Positions 28,273 through 37,874 of a stretch of DNA of 64,000 nucleotides are shown piece by piece. The notes beneath the pieces were generated by a model, which saw nothing but the letters and a program-made list of their open reading frames with translations, was not told the DNA's origin and ran no database searches. Origin of the DNA: Fluviicola sp. (lineage in GTDB: Bacteria; Bacteroidota; Bacteroidia; Flavobacteriales_D; Crocinitomicaceae). Every line of letters begins with the position of its first letter. Positions within the stretch are counted from its first letter, which is position 1. A program made the translations under genes and the position numbers. Where the stretch lies: assembly GCA_017983675.1 (NCBI GenBank), contig JAGOAZ010000004.1:62001-126000 (forward strand), in the 5' to 3' direction.

Positions 28273-30162
28273 ATGAAGACAGGACAAATTAATGTTTCGA
28301 CGGAAAATATTTTTCCAATCATCAAAAAATTCTTGTATTCCGATCATGAGATTTTCTTACGAGAATTGGTTTCAAATGCTGTTGATGCTTCACAAAAGTT
28401 GAAAGTACTCGCAGCTACAGGAGAATACAAAGGCGAATTGGGCGATTTAAAAGTAGAAGTACTTTTAGACAAAGAAGCTAAAACATTGACCATTCGCGAT
28501 AATGGTATCGGGATGACCGAAGAAGAAATTGACAAATACATCAATCAAATCGCTTTTTCTGGTGCAGAAGAATTTGTCAAAATGTACGAAGGGAAAGAAG
28601 GTGCTGAAAGCATTATCGGACACTTTGGATTGGGCTTTTACTCAGGTTTCATGGTGTCTGAAAAGGTTCAAATTCAAACACTTGCACGTTACGAAGGTGC
28701 TCAAGCGGTTCAATGGGAAAGTAATGGCTCGCCAGAATACACGATTTCAAACATCGAAAAAACAACCAGAGGAACGGATATCGTATTATTCATTACCGAA
28801 GAATCGATCGAGTTTTTAGAAAAAACACGCATTCAAGGAATACTGGATAAATACTGTAAGTTTTTACCAATTCCTGTTTTCTTTGGCAATAAAACGGAAT
28901 ACATCGATTCTCCAGAAGGCGAGAAAGACGAAGATGGAAAAGTGAAACGCGTTTCGGTTGATGTACCAAATCAAGTGAATAATCCATCACCAGCTTGGAC
29001 GAAAGCACCAGTTGATTTAAAAGACGAAGATTATCAATCGTTCTACCGCGAATTGTATCCAATGACTTTCGAAGATCCATTGTTCCACATTCACTTAAAC
29101 GTTGATTATCCGTTTAACTTGACTGGAATCTTGTATTTCCCGAAAATCAAGGAAAATGTTGAGGTACAACGCAATAAAATCAATTTGTATTGCAATCAAG
29201 TATTTATTACTGACTCAGTTGCAGAAATCGTTCCAGAATTCTTGACCTTACTTCACGGGGTTATCGATTCACCAGATATTCCGTTAAACGTATCACGCTC
29301 GTACTTACAAAGTGATAGCAACGTTAAAAAAATATCAGCGCACATTACGAAAAAAGTTGCTGATAAATTAGCGGATATGTTCAAAAAAGACCGCGCTGAT
29401 TTCGAAGCGAAATGGGATGATCTGAAAATATTTGTCGAATACGGAGTGCTTTCTGACGAAAAATTTGCTGAAAAAGCAAAATCGTTTACTTTGGTTAAAA
29501 ACACAGATGGTAAGTATTATACCATTGACGAATTAAAAGAACGACTTGCGCCACTTCAAACGAATAAAGACGGAAAAGTTGTTGTGTTGTACACACACAG
29601 TTTGGAAGAGCATTTTTCGTTTGTAAAACAAGCAAAAGATCGTGGTTATCAAGTAGCTATCATTGATGGACCTTTAGCTCCTCACTGGATTTCAAAAATC
29701 GAACAAAGCATTGAAAATATTCAATTTGCACGTGTTGACGCTGATACCTTGGATCAATTGATTCAGAAAGAGGGAGAATTGCCTGCTAAATTGACAGAGG
29801 ATCAACAAACAACGTTGAAACCATTATTCGAATCAGCTGTAAATGCTCAGAAATTCAAGGTTGAATTTAAATCGATGGCTGAAACAGATGCGCCAATTAT
29901 CATCACACAACCAGAGTTTATTCGTCGAATGATGGAGCAACAACGTACTGGTGGTGGCGGATTTTTCGGGGCGTTTCCAGAAACGTATAACCTCGTTGTG
30001 AATGCAAATCACGCAAAAATAGAAGGTTTGTTACAAGAAAATAATGAAGCGGAAAAAACTTCAAAAGTGAAGCAATTAACCGATTTAGCTTTGCTTTCTC
30101 AAGGAATGTTAAAAGGAGAAGAGTTGACAAATTTCATTGAAAGAAGTATCGACTTTATCTAA
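28273..30162 (+). CDS. htpG: Molecular chaperone HtpG (Hsp90 family)
   Basis: An ATP-dependent cytoplasmic chaperone, 629 residues from the ATG at 28273; an in-frame TTG at 28243 is rejected because MKTGQINVSTENIFPI is the usual N-terminus. GHKL ATPase motifs are seen: LRELVSNAVDASQKLK, IRDNGIGM and IGHFGLGFYSGFMVS. The middle domain (for example LYCNQVFITDSV and LNVSRSYLQ with the catalytic-loop arginine) and the C-terminal dimerisation region are complete. A clean hairpin terminator follows and the DjlA-like gene begins straight after. Confidence 0.97.
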   Translation: MKTGQINVSTENIFPIIKKFLYSDHEIFLRELVSNAVDASQKLKVLAATGEYKGELGDLKVEVLLDKEAKTLTIRDNGIGMTEEEIDKYINQIAFSGAEEFVKMYEGKEGAESIIGHFGLGFYSGFMVSEKVQIQTLARYEGAQAVQWESNGSPEYTISNIEKTTRGTDIVLFITEESIEFLEKTRIQGILDKYCKFLPIPVFFGNKTEYIDSPEGEKDEDGKVKRVSVDVPNQVNNPSPAWTKAPVDLKDEDYQSFYRELYPMTFEDPLFHIHLNVDYPFNLTGILYFPKIKENVEVQRNKINLYCNQVFITDSVAEIVPEFLTLLHGVIDSPDIPLNVSRSYLQSDSNVKKISAHITKKVADKLADMFKKDRADFEAKWDDLKIFVEYGVLSDEKFAEKAKSFTLVKNTDGKYYTIDELKERLAPLQTNKDGKVVVLYTHSLEEHFSFVKQAKDRGYQVAIIDGPLAPHWISKIEQSIENIQFARVDADTLDQLIQKEGELPAKLTEDQQTTLKPLFESAVNAQKFKVEFKSMAETDAPIIITQPEFIRRMMEQQRTGGGGFFGAFPETYNLVVNANHAKIEGLLQENNEAEKTSKVKQLTDLALLSQGMLKGEELTNFIERSIDFI

Positions 30163-30177
30163 AAATAATGTATCATT

Positions 30178-30214
30178 GTCCCGTAATTGCACATTGCGGG
30201 ACTTTATTTTTTTT
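30178..30214 (+). terminator. Intrinsic terminator of htpG reaching to the next start codon
   Basis: A 10-bp stem (GTCCCGTAAT with ATTGCGGGAC, one G-U pair, 5-base loop) is followed by TTTATTTTTTTT. The T-run ends about 5 bases before the GTG chosen as the start of the next gene. Confidence 0.9.
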
Positions 30215-30216
30215 AC

Positions 30217-30990
30217 GTGTATAGTATCATTTTTGCCATTTTGGCGTTTATTTTATTCAAAGGCAATTTTCTTTTTGGCTTTTTAGGTTTAATCATTGGT
30301 GGTTCAATAGATAATGCAGTTCGCACAAGAAAAGCTGGTGGGCAAACTGGTCAAGGTAGAAATCGTCAATCGTTTCAAGATGTTTTTGAGTTTTACCGCC
30401 AACAAACACAACGGTATGATTTTCCAACGCAGTTGGTAGCACTATCAGCCTATATGATGAAGAGTGACGGTAAGGTTGTTAAGTCGGAATTGAATTTTGT
30501 AAAGTCGTTTTTAGCACAACAATTTGGACCGAACTTTAATGTTCAGCACTTACAAACCCTCAAACAGTTTTTAGATGCTCCGCGCATTCCAATCGAGGAA
30601 ATTTGTGCGGACATTCGTATGCGTGCACAAGAAGAAATGCGCATTCAGTTGCTGCATTATCTGTTTGGTATTGCACAATCTGATGGCGAAGTATCCGATG
30701 CGGAAATCAAAACACTGCAATACCTTTCTCAGCTTTTACATGTTCCTCCAATGGATTTTAAATCTGTTCAAGGTATGTTCAAGCGCAATTTAGATGCTGA
30801 TTACGAAGTCTTAGGAATTGAAAAATCAGCATCTGACGAAGATGTGAAAAAAGCATACCGTAAAATGGCTGTCCGTTATCATCCAGATAAAGTAGCATCG
30901 CTTGGTGAAGAATATCAAAAAGGCGCAAAAGAGAAATTTCAATCGATTCAGCAAGCTTACGATAACATCAGAAAAGCTCGCGGATTATAA
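30217..30990 (+). CDS. djlA: DjlA-like co-chaperone: membrane anchor, TerB-like domain, J domain
   Basis: 257 residues. Order of parts as in DjlA: an N-terminal hydrophobic segment (about 2-26), a TerB-like acidic helical domain (about 55-175, with [12 protein letters not shown] and [12 protein letters not shown] as the paired signature repeats), and a C-terminal J domain (about 192-257) with the HPD tripeptide in YHPDKV that stimulates DnaK. GTG at 30217 is chosen because the TTG at 30187 falls in the loop of the htpG terminator. No ATG is available before the anchor. Placement next to htpG suggests a shared chaperone role. The start is uncertain. Confidence 0.87.
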   Translation: MYSIIFAILAFILFKGNFLFGFLGLIIGGSIDNAVRTRKAGGQTGQGRNRQSFQDVFEFYRQQTQRYDFPTQLVALSAYMMKSDGKVVKSELNFVKSFLAQQFGPNFNVQHLQTLKQFLDAPRIPIEEICADIRMRAQEEMRIQLLHYLFGIAQSDGEVSDAEIKTLQYLSQLLHVPPMDFKSVQGMFKRNLDADYEVLGIEKSASDEDVKKAYRKMAVRYHPDKVASLGEEYQKGAKEKFQSIQQAYDNIRKARGL

Positions 30991-31014
30991 TTTTTGTTTT
31001 TTAGTTCGAATTAA

Positions 31015-31035
31015 TTATTGTATATTTAACAATAA
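31015..31035. other. AT-rich hairpin downstream of djlA
   Basis: Inverted repeat TTATTGT / ACAATAA with a 7-base loop, 25 bases after the djlA stop and followed shortly by a T-run at 31039-31044. It may be a weak terminator. Confidence 0.4.
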
Positions 31036-31114
31036 GTAATTTTTTGTTTTCCAAAGTGGATGGTATCAAATCGCTTAAACAGGCGCTTTTGCCAAAACTA
31101 AACTATAAGAAAAC

Positions 31115-31918
31115 ATGAAAAAAAGTCTACTTTTCGCACAACTTTTTGCGAGTACATTATTAGTCGCTCAAGTTTCACCAATTAACTTCGAAAGTACCGG
31201 AAACGGCGCAAGCTGGAATTGGGTTGCATTCGAAAACAGTACGCAAACAACGATCGAATTTGTTGCAAATCCAAGTGTTGCAGCACCTAACACGTCTGCT
31301 ACAGTTGTCAAATTCACTGCAAAACAAGCTGGTCAGCCTTGGGCAGGTTGCGAAACGCCACACGGGGCAGGAGTTGGAACTTTCACCTTGAATGCGTCCA
31401 ATTGTTTTGTAAAGATTTTGGTTTGGAAACCAGTTATTAGTGATGTTGGAATTAAATTCGCAACTCCTTCTGGTGCTTCAACAGGTGAAATAAAAGTTCC
31501 AAATACTTTAATCAATCAATGGGAGGAATTAACGTTTGATTTTTCTGGAATTATCGGCATGCCATCATCATCTGGAATTGATCAATTAATTGTTTTTCCG
31601 GATTTTTTAGCACGTTCAACAGATCACATTTGTTATTTTGACAACATCCGTTTTGGAAGTAGTTCTTTAGCAATAGAAGAATCTTCAGCAACTAATCAAT
31701 TGATTTATCCAATGCCTTTTCAAGATGAAATCACGTTAGAAGCATTGCAAATTGGTTCATTGATTACCATTACAGATGCTGCAGGAAATCGTGTTTTGGA
31801 ACAACAAGTTGACACGGAAACAATAACATGTGCAACTACAGACTTGTTATCAGGAGTTTATTTTGTTAATTACGTTACTACTAACGGTAAATTAACGGTT
31901 CAGAAAATTATTAAGTAA
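31115..31918 (+). CDS. Secreted protein with galactose-binding-like domain and T9SS sorting domain
   Basis: 267 residues. Signal peptide 1-19 (ends LLVAQ). Residues about 20-185 form one all-beta domain: INFESTGNG, AGQPWAGCETP and DHICYFDNIRFG resemble the carbohydrate-binding-like domains that accompany family 16 glycoside hydrolases in Bacteroidota. No catalytic domain is present. The last 75 residues or so are a T9SS sorting domain with YPMPFQDE (a variant of YPNPF), ITITDAAGNRVL and GVYFVNYVT. A secreted glycan-binding protein is plausible but unproven. Convergent with the RsmI paralogue, 5 bases apart. Confidence 0.8.
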   Translation: MKKSLLFAQLFASTLLVAQVSPINFESTGNGASWNWVAFENSTQTTIEFVANPSVAAPNTSATVVKFTAKQAGQPWAGCETPHGAGVGTFTLNASNCFVKILVWKPVISDVGIKFATPSGASTGEIKVPNTLINQWEELTFDFSGIIGMPSSSGIDQLIVFPDFLARSTDHICYFDNIRFGSSSLAIEESSATNQLIYPMPFQDEITLEALQIGSLITITDAAGNRVLEQQVDTETITCATTDLLSGVYFVNYVTTNGKLTVQKIIK

Positions 31919-31923
31919 ACGTT

Positions 31924-32637
31924 TTATTGCGTTTTACCAATCGCAAACATGGTTGGTTGTTTCGAAATATCATACGCGTTCTCTCGCCAATCTTTGATAG
32001 AACGTGTATGTATTTGTTCTGTGTATGTTGTCAAATTTGATGCAACACACAACATGGTATCATCTGCAAGAATATTCACCAAGTCTTCAAAAACGTGCAT
32101 CGAGCGGAAAGGTGTGTCCATGAACAATTGTGTTTCGCCACTTCTTCTCACTTTCGCTTCCAAATCTCTCAATTTCTTCATGCGTACTTTTTGCTCTTTT
32201 GGTAAATAACCATGAAATGCAAATTGTTGACCGTTCATGCCACTTCCAATCAATGTCAACAAAATAGAACTTGGCCCAACAGTTGGCACAACACGAATTT
32301 CATGTTCATGCGCAAGTGCAACTAAAACCGCTCCTGGATCTGCAATACCTGCACAACCAGCTTCACTGATAATTCCCACATCATTTCCTTCTTTCAACAA
32401 ACGAATGATAGGCGTTAACTCAGGTGCAGTAGTGTTTTTTGTAAGGATTGAAAATTGAGAATCGTCAATCGGGAAAGTACGGTCCATTTTACGCAACAAA
32501 CGACGCGCTGATTTCAATTCTTCCACAGCAAAAAAGCGCAAACCTGTTGCAATTTCCTCCACTTGTTTTGGAATGATTTGATCGGTAGTTTCACTCCCTA
32601 ACGTATTCGGAATTAAGTATAATGTGCCTTTTGCCAT
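31924..32637 (-). CDS. SAM-dependent methyltransferase, short RsmI-like paralogue (tetrapyrrole methylase fold)
   Basis: 237 residues with the tetrapyrrole-methylase fold of RsmI, which methylates 16S rRNA C1402. Family segments are LYLIPNTLG near the start, IISEAGCAGIADPGA (about 94-108; RsmI usually reads SDAGTPGISDPG) and VPTVGPSSILLTLIGSGMNG (about 117-136). Deviations at the glycine-rich loop and the length well below RsmI suggest a distinct paralogue; its RNA target is unknown. It follows the phosphatase gene by 2 bases on the minus strand. Confidence 0.85.
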   Translation of the reverse strand: MAKGTLYLIPNTLGSETTDQIIPKQVEEIATGLRFFAVEELKSARRLLRKMDRTFPIDDSQFSILTKNTTAPELTPIIRLLKEGNDVGIISEAGCAGIADPGAVLVALAHEHEIRVVPTVGPSSILLTLIGSGMNGQQFAFHGYLPKEQKVRMKKLRDLEAKVRRSGETQLFMDTPFRSMHVFEDLVNILADDTMLCVASNLTTYTEQIHTRSIKDWRENAYDISKQPTMFAIGKTQ

Positions 32638-32639
32638 GA

Positions 32640-33101
32640 TTATTTTGTAAATGTGTTTTTAATAAATGCGTCGGTAGCTTTTTCTAATAAAGCAATGACC
32701 TCATTAAATGCTTGTTCGCCATCGTAATAGGGATCGGGAACTTCTAAGTCTTGTGCTGGATAGAGTTCGTTTAAATATAAACTAACTTTTTCCTTATCAG
32801 CGTTCGTTCTTGCTAGAGCAAGTACATTTTTATAATTCGATTTGTCCATCACAAAAATCCGATCGAATGAATCAAAATCGGATACTTGAAATTGTCGAGC
32901 ACGCAAATGATCGATGGAAACTCCTGCTTTTTTTGCGTACTTACGCATCCGTTCATCGGCTTGCGAACCAATGTGGTAATTGGCAGTTCCAGCCGAATCG
33001 ACTTCAATATCAAGTTGTTGCATGTTAGATTTGTGAGCAAGCCAGCCTTCCGCCATCGGCGAGCGACAAATATTTCCCAAACAAACCATTAATACGCGCA
33101 T
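32640..33101 (-). CDS. Low-molecular-weight protein-tyrosine phosphatase
   Basis: 153 residues, one domain. The phosphate-binding loop CLGNICRSP occupies residues 7-15 (nucleophile Cys7, Arg13), and the general acid is in the late VPDPYYDGE segment. Members remove phosphate from tyrosine of proteins or from small arylphosphates; in bacteria they often act with a tyrosine kinase of polysaccharide export, but no such kinase is near. It heads a two-gene minus-strand unit with the RsmI-like gene and is divergent from the primary sigma factor gene. Confidence 0.94.
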   Translation of the reverse strand: MRVLMVCLGNICRSPMAEGWLAHKSNMQQLDIEVDSAGTANYHIGSQADERMRKYAKKAGVSIDHLRARQFQVSDFDSFDRIFVMDKSNYKNVLALARTNADKEKVSLYLNELYPAQDLEVPDPYYDGEQAFNEVIALLEKATDAFIKNTFTK

Positions 33102-33279
33102 CTTCTTTTTTGTGTCACAAAGATAGCAACTTTCTAGTCATAATACGGAACGTTCAACAGTTAAGATACTTTGTTCTATTAAAAACATGTTTTATTCATT
33201 TGCTCCATTTTAGATGAAACAATTTGAAACAACGTAGTTATTAAATTACTATATTAGTTCATAACCAACACATTATACT

Positions 33280-34149
33280 ATGAGACAGTTGAAAATCGTA
33301 AAGCAAGTTACCAATCGGGAAAATGCTTCATTAGACAAGTATTTGCAAGAAATTGCACGTGTCGATTTAATTACCGCTGAAGAAGAAGTTATTTTGGCAA
33401 GACGCATTAGAGAAGGAGATAAAATCGCTCTGGAGCGTTTGACAAAAGCAAATTTGCGTTTCGTGGTTTCCGTTTCCAAACAATACCAAAACCAAGGATT
33501 ATCGTTGCCGGATTTAATCAATGAAGGAAATTTAGGCTTAATCAAAGCTGCGGAACGTTTTGATGAAACAAGAGGTTTTAAATTCATTTCTTATGCCGTT
33601 TGGTGGATACGCCAATCTATTTTGCAAGCATTAGCGGAACAAGCACGCATTGTCCGTTTGCCTCTCAATAAAATTGGTTCGATCAATAAAATCAACCGCG
33701 CATATGGTGAATTAGAACAACAATTTGAACGTCCTCCAACAGCAGATGAATTAGCCGAACATTTGGAATGCTCAGTTGAAGATGTGCGCCAATCACTCGC
33801 AAATTCTGGAAGACACATTTCTATGGACGCTCCTTTGGTTGAAGGGGAAGAATCGTCATCAAGTATGTACGATGTGTTGCCAAATGATGCGTTAGCAAGT
33901 CCAGATGAACAGGTCATGTTGGAATCCTTACAAAACGATATCGAACGTTCGTTGTTAAGCTTATCTGGACGAGAAAGTGATGTGGTTCGCTTGTTTTATG
34001 GTTTAAATGGGAAAACGCCCTTATCTTTAGAGGAAATTGGTCTATTGTTTGATTTAACGCGCGAACGTGTTCGGCAAATCAAAGAAAAAGCTATTCGACG
34101 CTTGAAACATACTTCGCGCTGTCGTTCCTTAAAAACGTATTTGGGTTAA
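33280..34149 (+). CDS. rpoD: Primary RNA polymerase sigma factor (RpoD/SigA), Bacteroidota short form
   Basis: 289 residues. Region 2 contains [20 protein letters not shown] sequence ([21 protein letters not shown], in parts) and [15 protein letters not shown], which bind -10/-7 DNA. Region 3 is [21 protein letters not shown]. Region 4 ends with [19 protein letters not shown], the helix-turn-helix for the -33 element. The N-terminal acidic region 1.1 of E. coli sigma70 is missing, as usual in Bacteroidota, whose primary sigma recognises TTG-N19-TAnnTTTG. Its own leader of about 100 bases is not typical of other genes here. The stop overlaps the convergent priA by 4 bases. Confidence 0.96.
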   Translation: MRQLKIVKQVTNRENASLDKYLQEIARVDLITAEEEVILARRIREGDKIALERLTKANLRFVVSVSKQYQNQGLSLPDLINEGNLGLIKAAERFDETRGFKFISYAVWWIRQSILQALAEQARIVRLPLNKIGSINKINRAYGELEQQFERPPTADELAEHLECSVEDVRQSLANSGRHISMDAPLVEGEESSSSMYDVLPNDALASPDEQVMLESLQNDIERSLLSLSGRESDVVRLFYGLNGKTPLSLEEIGLLFDLTRERVRQIKEKAIRRLKHTSRCRSLKTYLG

Positions 34150-36629
34150 TTTGGATCAACGTCAATGATGATACGAATTGAACGATATTTTGGATTTCTG
34201 TAAAATTGATCGGTTAATTCATGTAAACGTTCTTTCACCTTTTTTTGTGGTGCTTCGTGTTCAATTTTTAATAAAATTTCTTTTAAGTAAAAATTCTGAA
34301 TACGCGCAATAACAGGGAATTCTGGTCCCAATACGCGTTCTTGGAAAATTGCACGCAACTGCTGGCTGAAATAATTTGCAGCTTCGGATATCAAATCGCG
34401 GTCTTTGTGTTTTAAAGTGAATTTTATGAGCTTATAAAATGGCGGATAATGGTAATTGCGTCGTTCTACTATTTCATTTGAAGCAAAAGCTGTGTAATTA
34501 TGTGCAATGACTTGTTGAATGACCCAATGATCAGGATTTCCTGTTTGTATGATAACACGTCCACGTTTGTTTCGTCTACCTGCTCGCCCTGCAACTTGAC
34601 TCATCAGTTGAAACGATCGTTCAAAAGCTCTAAAATCTGTTTTATTGAGCATCATGTCCGCATCTAAAATACCCACTAATCCAACATCGTTGAAATCGAG
34701 CCCTTTTGCAATCATCTGCGTTCCGATTAGAATATCAATCGTTCTGTTTTCAAAAGCTTGAATAATCTTCAAGTAACCATTTTTATTGCGTGTCGTATCA
34801 AAATCCATTCGTGCAATACGAACATCGGGTAGTAACAATGCTAAATCGTCTTCTAATTTTTCAGTACCAAAACCAAGCATTTTTAAACGATTACTGCCAC
34901 AAGCAGGACAGGTTCCAATTGGTGGAATCTGATAACTACAATGGTGGCACTTTAAAATGTTTGCGTGTTTGTGGTAATTTAATGTCGTATCACAGTTTTT
35001 ACAATTTGGACTAAAACCACACAATTCACAAGTCCAAATAGGCGTGTAGCCCCTTCTGTTTTGAAACAAGATGATTTGTTCGTTGCGTTCAAGTGCTGCT
35101 TTGATTTCTTCCAATAAAAAACTGGAAAAATGACCGTTAACTGTTTTTTCTACTCGTTCTTTTTTCATGTCAGCACAGAAAATTTCTGGTAACTGAACCT
35201 GTGAGTAACGTTCATTTAAAGCAACATATCCAAATTTCCCTTCTTGTGCATTCTGGTAAGATTCTATGGACGGTGTTGCAGAACCTAATACTGTTTTTGC
35301 TTTGAAATAATGTGCTAAAACAATTCCAATATCACGTGCATTGTAGCGCGGTGAAGGGTCGTGTTGTTTGTACGACGATTCGTGTTCTTCGTCAACGATT
35401 ACCAAACCTAAGTCTTGAAACGGAAGAAAAACAGCAGAGCGCGCACCGACTACCACACGAAATTCATTGGGGTCGTTCGCTAACACTTTGTTCCATATCT
35501 CAACGCGTTCGTTGGAATTAAAGCGCGAATGATACACTCCGATTTGTTTGCCGAAATAAACGGTTAATCGTTCAATTAATTGAGTTGTTAAGGCAATCTC
35601 AGGAATTAAAAACAAAATCTGTTTGCCCTTTTCAAGTGCTTGTTTGATTAAATGAATGTAGATCTCAGTTTTTCCTGATCCAGTAATTCCATGCAATAAA
35701 ACTGTTTCTTTGGTTAACAATTGATCTTGAATAGACGAGAAAGCATCTTGTTGACCTTGTGATAGTTCTGGAAATTTAAGTGTGTTGTTTTGAGCAGCTT
35801 GAATGCGAGAAATCTCTAAACGCTCAAAACGAATAAAGCCATTTTTTTCCAACGTATTTATTGCCGAAAGTGAACAGCCTTGTTCTTCTAAATCTTTTCG
35901 TAAAATTGGAGTTACTTTTCCGTTTTGAAAACCACCAAGTTTTAACAAATACAACAACACTTCCTCCTGTTTACTACTTGATTTTTTTTCACTTAATTGT
36001 TCAAAAACGCGATTTAATGCTGTTTCATCACGATATGCTTCCTGTAAAACGACAAAAAGTGCTGTTTTAGCGGTGAATTTATTACGAAGTTCTTCTTGTG
36101 TTAAAACGGCACGTTTTTCAATCAATCGTTTGATGATTGGTTGAATTGTTTTAATTCCTGCTATCTCTGAAATTTCTTTTAAATCAAGCGTTTCTTGCAT
36201 GCTTAATGCTTCGATTATCAGAAATTCTCTGTCATCAAGAGGAGTGTTTTGTTCATCAAAATCAGGATGAAGTACCACTTTTGTTTCACTGGCTAATTTA
36301 AAATTGGCAGGAAGCGCGGCATTCATCACATCGCCAATTGGCGCCATGTAATATTGCGTGATCCATTTCCAAAACTGATATTGCTTTAAACCAATTAATG
36401 GTTCATCGTCTAAAATATGTTCAATGTATTTTGCTTGGTAAAGCGTTGGAACTTCTTGGTGAATTTTCGTGACAATTCCCGTGTAAAATTTTCCTTTTCC
36501 AAATGGAACAATAACACGTGTGAACAATTGTACCGTGTCATTCATTTCAAATGGGACGCGGTAAGTAAACTCATTGCTCAATGAAATTGGGAGAATGATG
36601 TCAACAAAAAGTGTTATGCGTTCACTCAT
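34146..36629 (-). CDS. priA: Replication restart helicase PriA
   Basis: A 3'-to-5' helicase of 827 residues that reloads the replisome at stalled forks. N-terminal DNA-binding domains (about 1-200), then the helicase core with [16 protein letters not shown] (Walker A) and [11 protein letters not shown] (DEEH). The cysteine cluster [14 protein letters not shown] plus [18 protein letters not shown] (two separate stretches) binds zinc. Motifs V/VI include [11 protein letters not shown] and QVAGRAGR. A near-consensus minus-strand -7 (TAACTTTA) lies 6 bases before the ATG. Confidence 0.96.
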   Translation of the reverse strand: MSERITLFVDIILPISLSNEFTYRVPFEMNDTVQLFTRVIVPFGKGKFYTGIVTKIHQEVPTLYQAKYIEHILDDEPLIGLKQYQFWKWITQYYMAPIGDVMNAALPANFKLASETKVVLHPDFDEQNTPLDDREFLIIEALSMQETLDLKEISEIAGIKTIQPIIKRLIEKRAVLTQEELRNKFTAKTALFVVLQEAYRDETALNRVFEQLSEKKSSSKQEEVLLYLLKLGGFQNGKVTPILRKDLEEQGCSLSAINTLEKNGFIRFERLEISRIQAAQNNTLKFPELSQGQQDAFSSIQDQLLTKETVLLHGITGSGKTEIYIHLIKQALEKGKQILFLIPEIALTTQLIERLTVYFGKQIGVYHSRFNSNERVEIWNKVLANDPNEFRVVVGARSAVFLPFQDLGLVIVDEEHESSYKQHDPSPRYNARDIGIVLAHYFKAKTVLGSATPSIESYQNAQEGKFGYVALNERYSQVQLPEIFCADMKKERVEKTVNGHFSSFLLEEIKAALERNEQIILFQNRRGYTPIWTCELCGFSPNCKNCDTTLNYHKHANILKCHHCSYQIPPIGTCPACGSNRLKMLGFGTEKLEDDLALLLPDVRIARMDFDTTRNKNGYLKIIQAFENRTIDILIGTQMIAKGLDFNDVGLVGILDADMMLNKTDFRAFERSFQLMSQVAGRAGRRNKRGRVIIQTGNPDHWVIQQVIAHNYTAFASNEIVERRNYHYPPFYKLIKFTLKHKDRDLISEAANYFSQQLRAIFQERVLGPEFPVIARIQNFYLKEILLKIEHEAPQKKVKERLHELTDQFYRNPKYRSIRIIIDVDPN

Positions 36630-36654
36630 GTTGTAAAGTTAAACAACTAGCATG

Positions 36655-36685
36655 AAAAAAGCCCTATTTTACAACAGGGCTTTCA
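36655..36685 (-). terminator. Terminator of the DUF4249-like lipoprotein gene
   Basis: Stem AAAGCCCT / AGGGCTTT with a 10-base loop; on the minus strand it ends in a run of six T. It separates this gene from priA. Confidence 0.88.
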
Positions 36686-36690
36686 ATTTT

Positions 36691-37794
36691 TTATTGACAT
36701 ACAAAGCTTTCACCATTTGCAATGTCTGTAGGATGATCACTACAGAACAATAAGTTACCAGTAATTGGTCCAGTACAAAGTTCGATCACTGAATTTTTAT
36801 CAATCCCTCTTGTATAAGGAGGGAAGTTTTGCCATTTTATTTTCGTTTGACTGACTTTGAATCGCGATGAAAACAAACCGATTGCACCACGACCATCACT
36901 TGAAATTAAATTCGTGAATGTTGGTTTGTTTTGTGCCAGTGAATTACTTGGTTTGTTGATCAAAATGTATTTACTTAAATCATCTGTACCTCCAGTAAAT
37001 GTGAGTGTAATCTTCGTAAATTGACGTTTGTTGATTGTTGGGTCATTGGTAACATTTGATTTGATCAATTCAAAAAAGTTCTTTCCATTTGCTAAAAATG
37101 TAGAACTAGTTCCTTGAATATCATCACCATTTAATTCACCTAACTTCCAAACAAATGATTTTTCAACCGGATTGCCATTAAAATATTCGTCAAAATAAAC
37201 GGTCAAACGCGCATCCATTATTTTAGCGTTTCCATTGTTGACTTTACATGTTTGATTCGTGTATGAAACCACACCGTTTGCAGCTGACATAAAGTTAAAC
37301 GATCCCAACGGATTAGGATTTGTTATACCCAAACCTCCTGTCATAGCAGTTTCGCCAGTTACAGTAAATTCGCCATTATTGATAATCGCTTTCATGCGAT
37401 AGGTTGCATTTGTTTTTAATGGAGCAGCAGCTGTTGTTTCGAAATAGTAACATTTTTGATTTGGGCTATAAAAAGCACCAGGTTCTTTGTTGGTAATTGT
37501 GGTGTCTTTTAACGTCCATGTTCGTGTTACTTGGTTCATTAAAACTTCTTCAACTGTTACATCAACTTGATCGAAATAACTGGAATCTTCAATTTGAGCA
37601 ACATTGATTGCGTTATTAGTTCCAGAAAAAGTGCGCGTTATTTTAATAAAATGAACACTGTCAGTTGCATCGAGTAAGCCAAAAACAACAGGTATTTGTT
37701 TTGCATCAGGATTGGAGGTGATTTCCTCGTTACACGATGTGAACAAAAGCAACAACGCAATTGGAAGTAAGTAGATAAAACGCAAAATTTTCAT
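36691..37794 (-). CDS. Lipoprotein, DUF4249-like
   Basis: 367 residues. The signal peptide LLLLFTSC carries a lipobox, with the lipidated cysteine at residue 21. The remainder is beta-rich with repeated KITLTFT/VTVEEV-like strands. A late SSDGRGAIGLFSSRF stretch and the general layout resemble DUF4249, a family of Bacteroidota cell-surface lipoproteins usually next to TonB receptors; here no TonB receptor is adjacent. The identification is by eye. Function unknown. A -7 element TATTTTTG lies 18 bases upstream of the ATG. Confidence 0.65.
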   Translation of the reverse strand: MKILRFIYLLPIALLLLFTSCNEEITSNPDAKQIPVVFGLLDATDSVHFIKITRTFSGTNNAINVAQIEDSSYFDQVDVTVEEVLMNQVTRTWTLKDTTITNKEPGAFYSPNQKCYYFETTAAAPLKTNATYRMKAIINNGEFTVTGETAMTGGLGITNPNPLGSFNFMSAANGVVSYTNQTCKVNNGNAKIMDARLTVYFDEYFNGNPVEKSFVWKLGELNGDDIQGTSSTFLANGKNFFELIKSNVTNDPTINKRQFTKITLTFTGGTDDLSKYILINKPSNSLAQNKPTFTNLISSDGRGAIGLFSSRFKVSQTKIKWQNFPPYTRGIDKNSVIELCTGPITGNLLFCSDHPTDIANGESFVCQ

Positions 37795-37812
37795 AATTAG
37801 CTAATTTGAACT

Positions 37813-37820
37813 CAAAAATA
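37813..37820 (-). promoter_or_regulatory. -7 element (TATTTTTG) for the lipoprotein gene
   Basis: An exact TAnnTTTG match on the minus strand, 18 bases before the ATG at 37794. Confidence 0.5.
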
Positions 37821-37874
37821 ACAATATAATTCAATTAAAATAGAACCGGTAACTCATTAAAAGTGACGGAACAA

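Noticed and set aside
33102..33279. Regulatory RNA in the leader of the primary sigma factor gene
   Set aside because: The leader region is AT-rich with no clear stem; a TACTTTG-like sequence at 33166-33172 lacks the consensus spacing.
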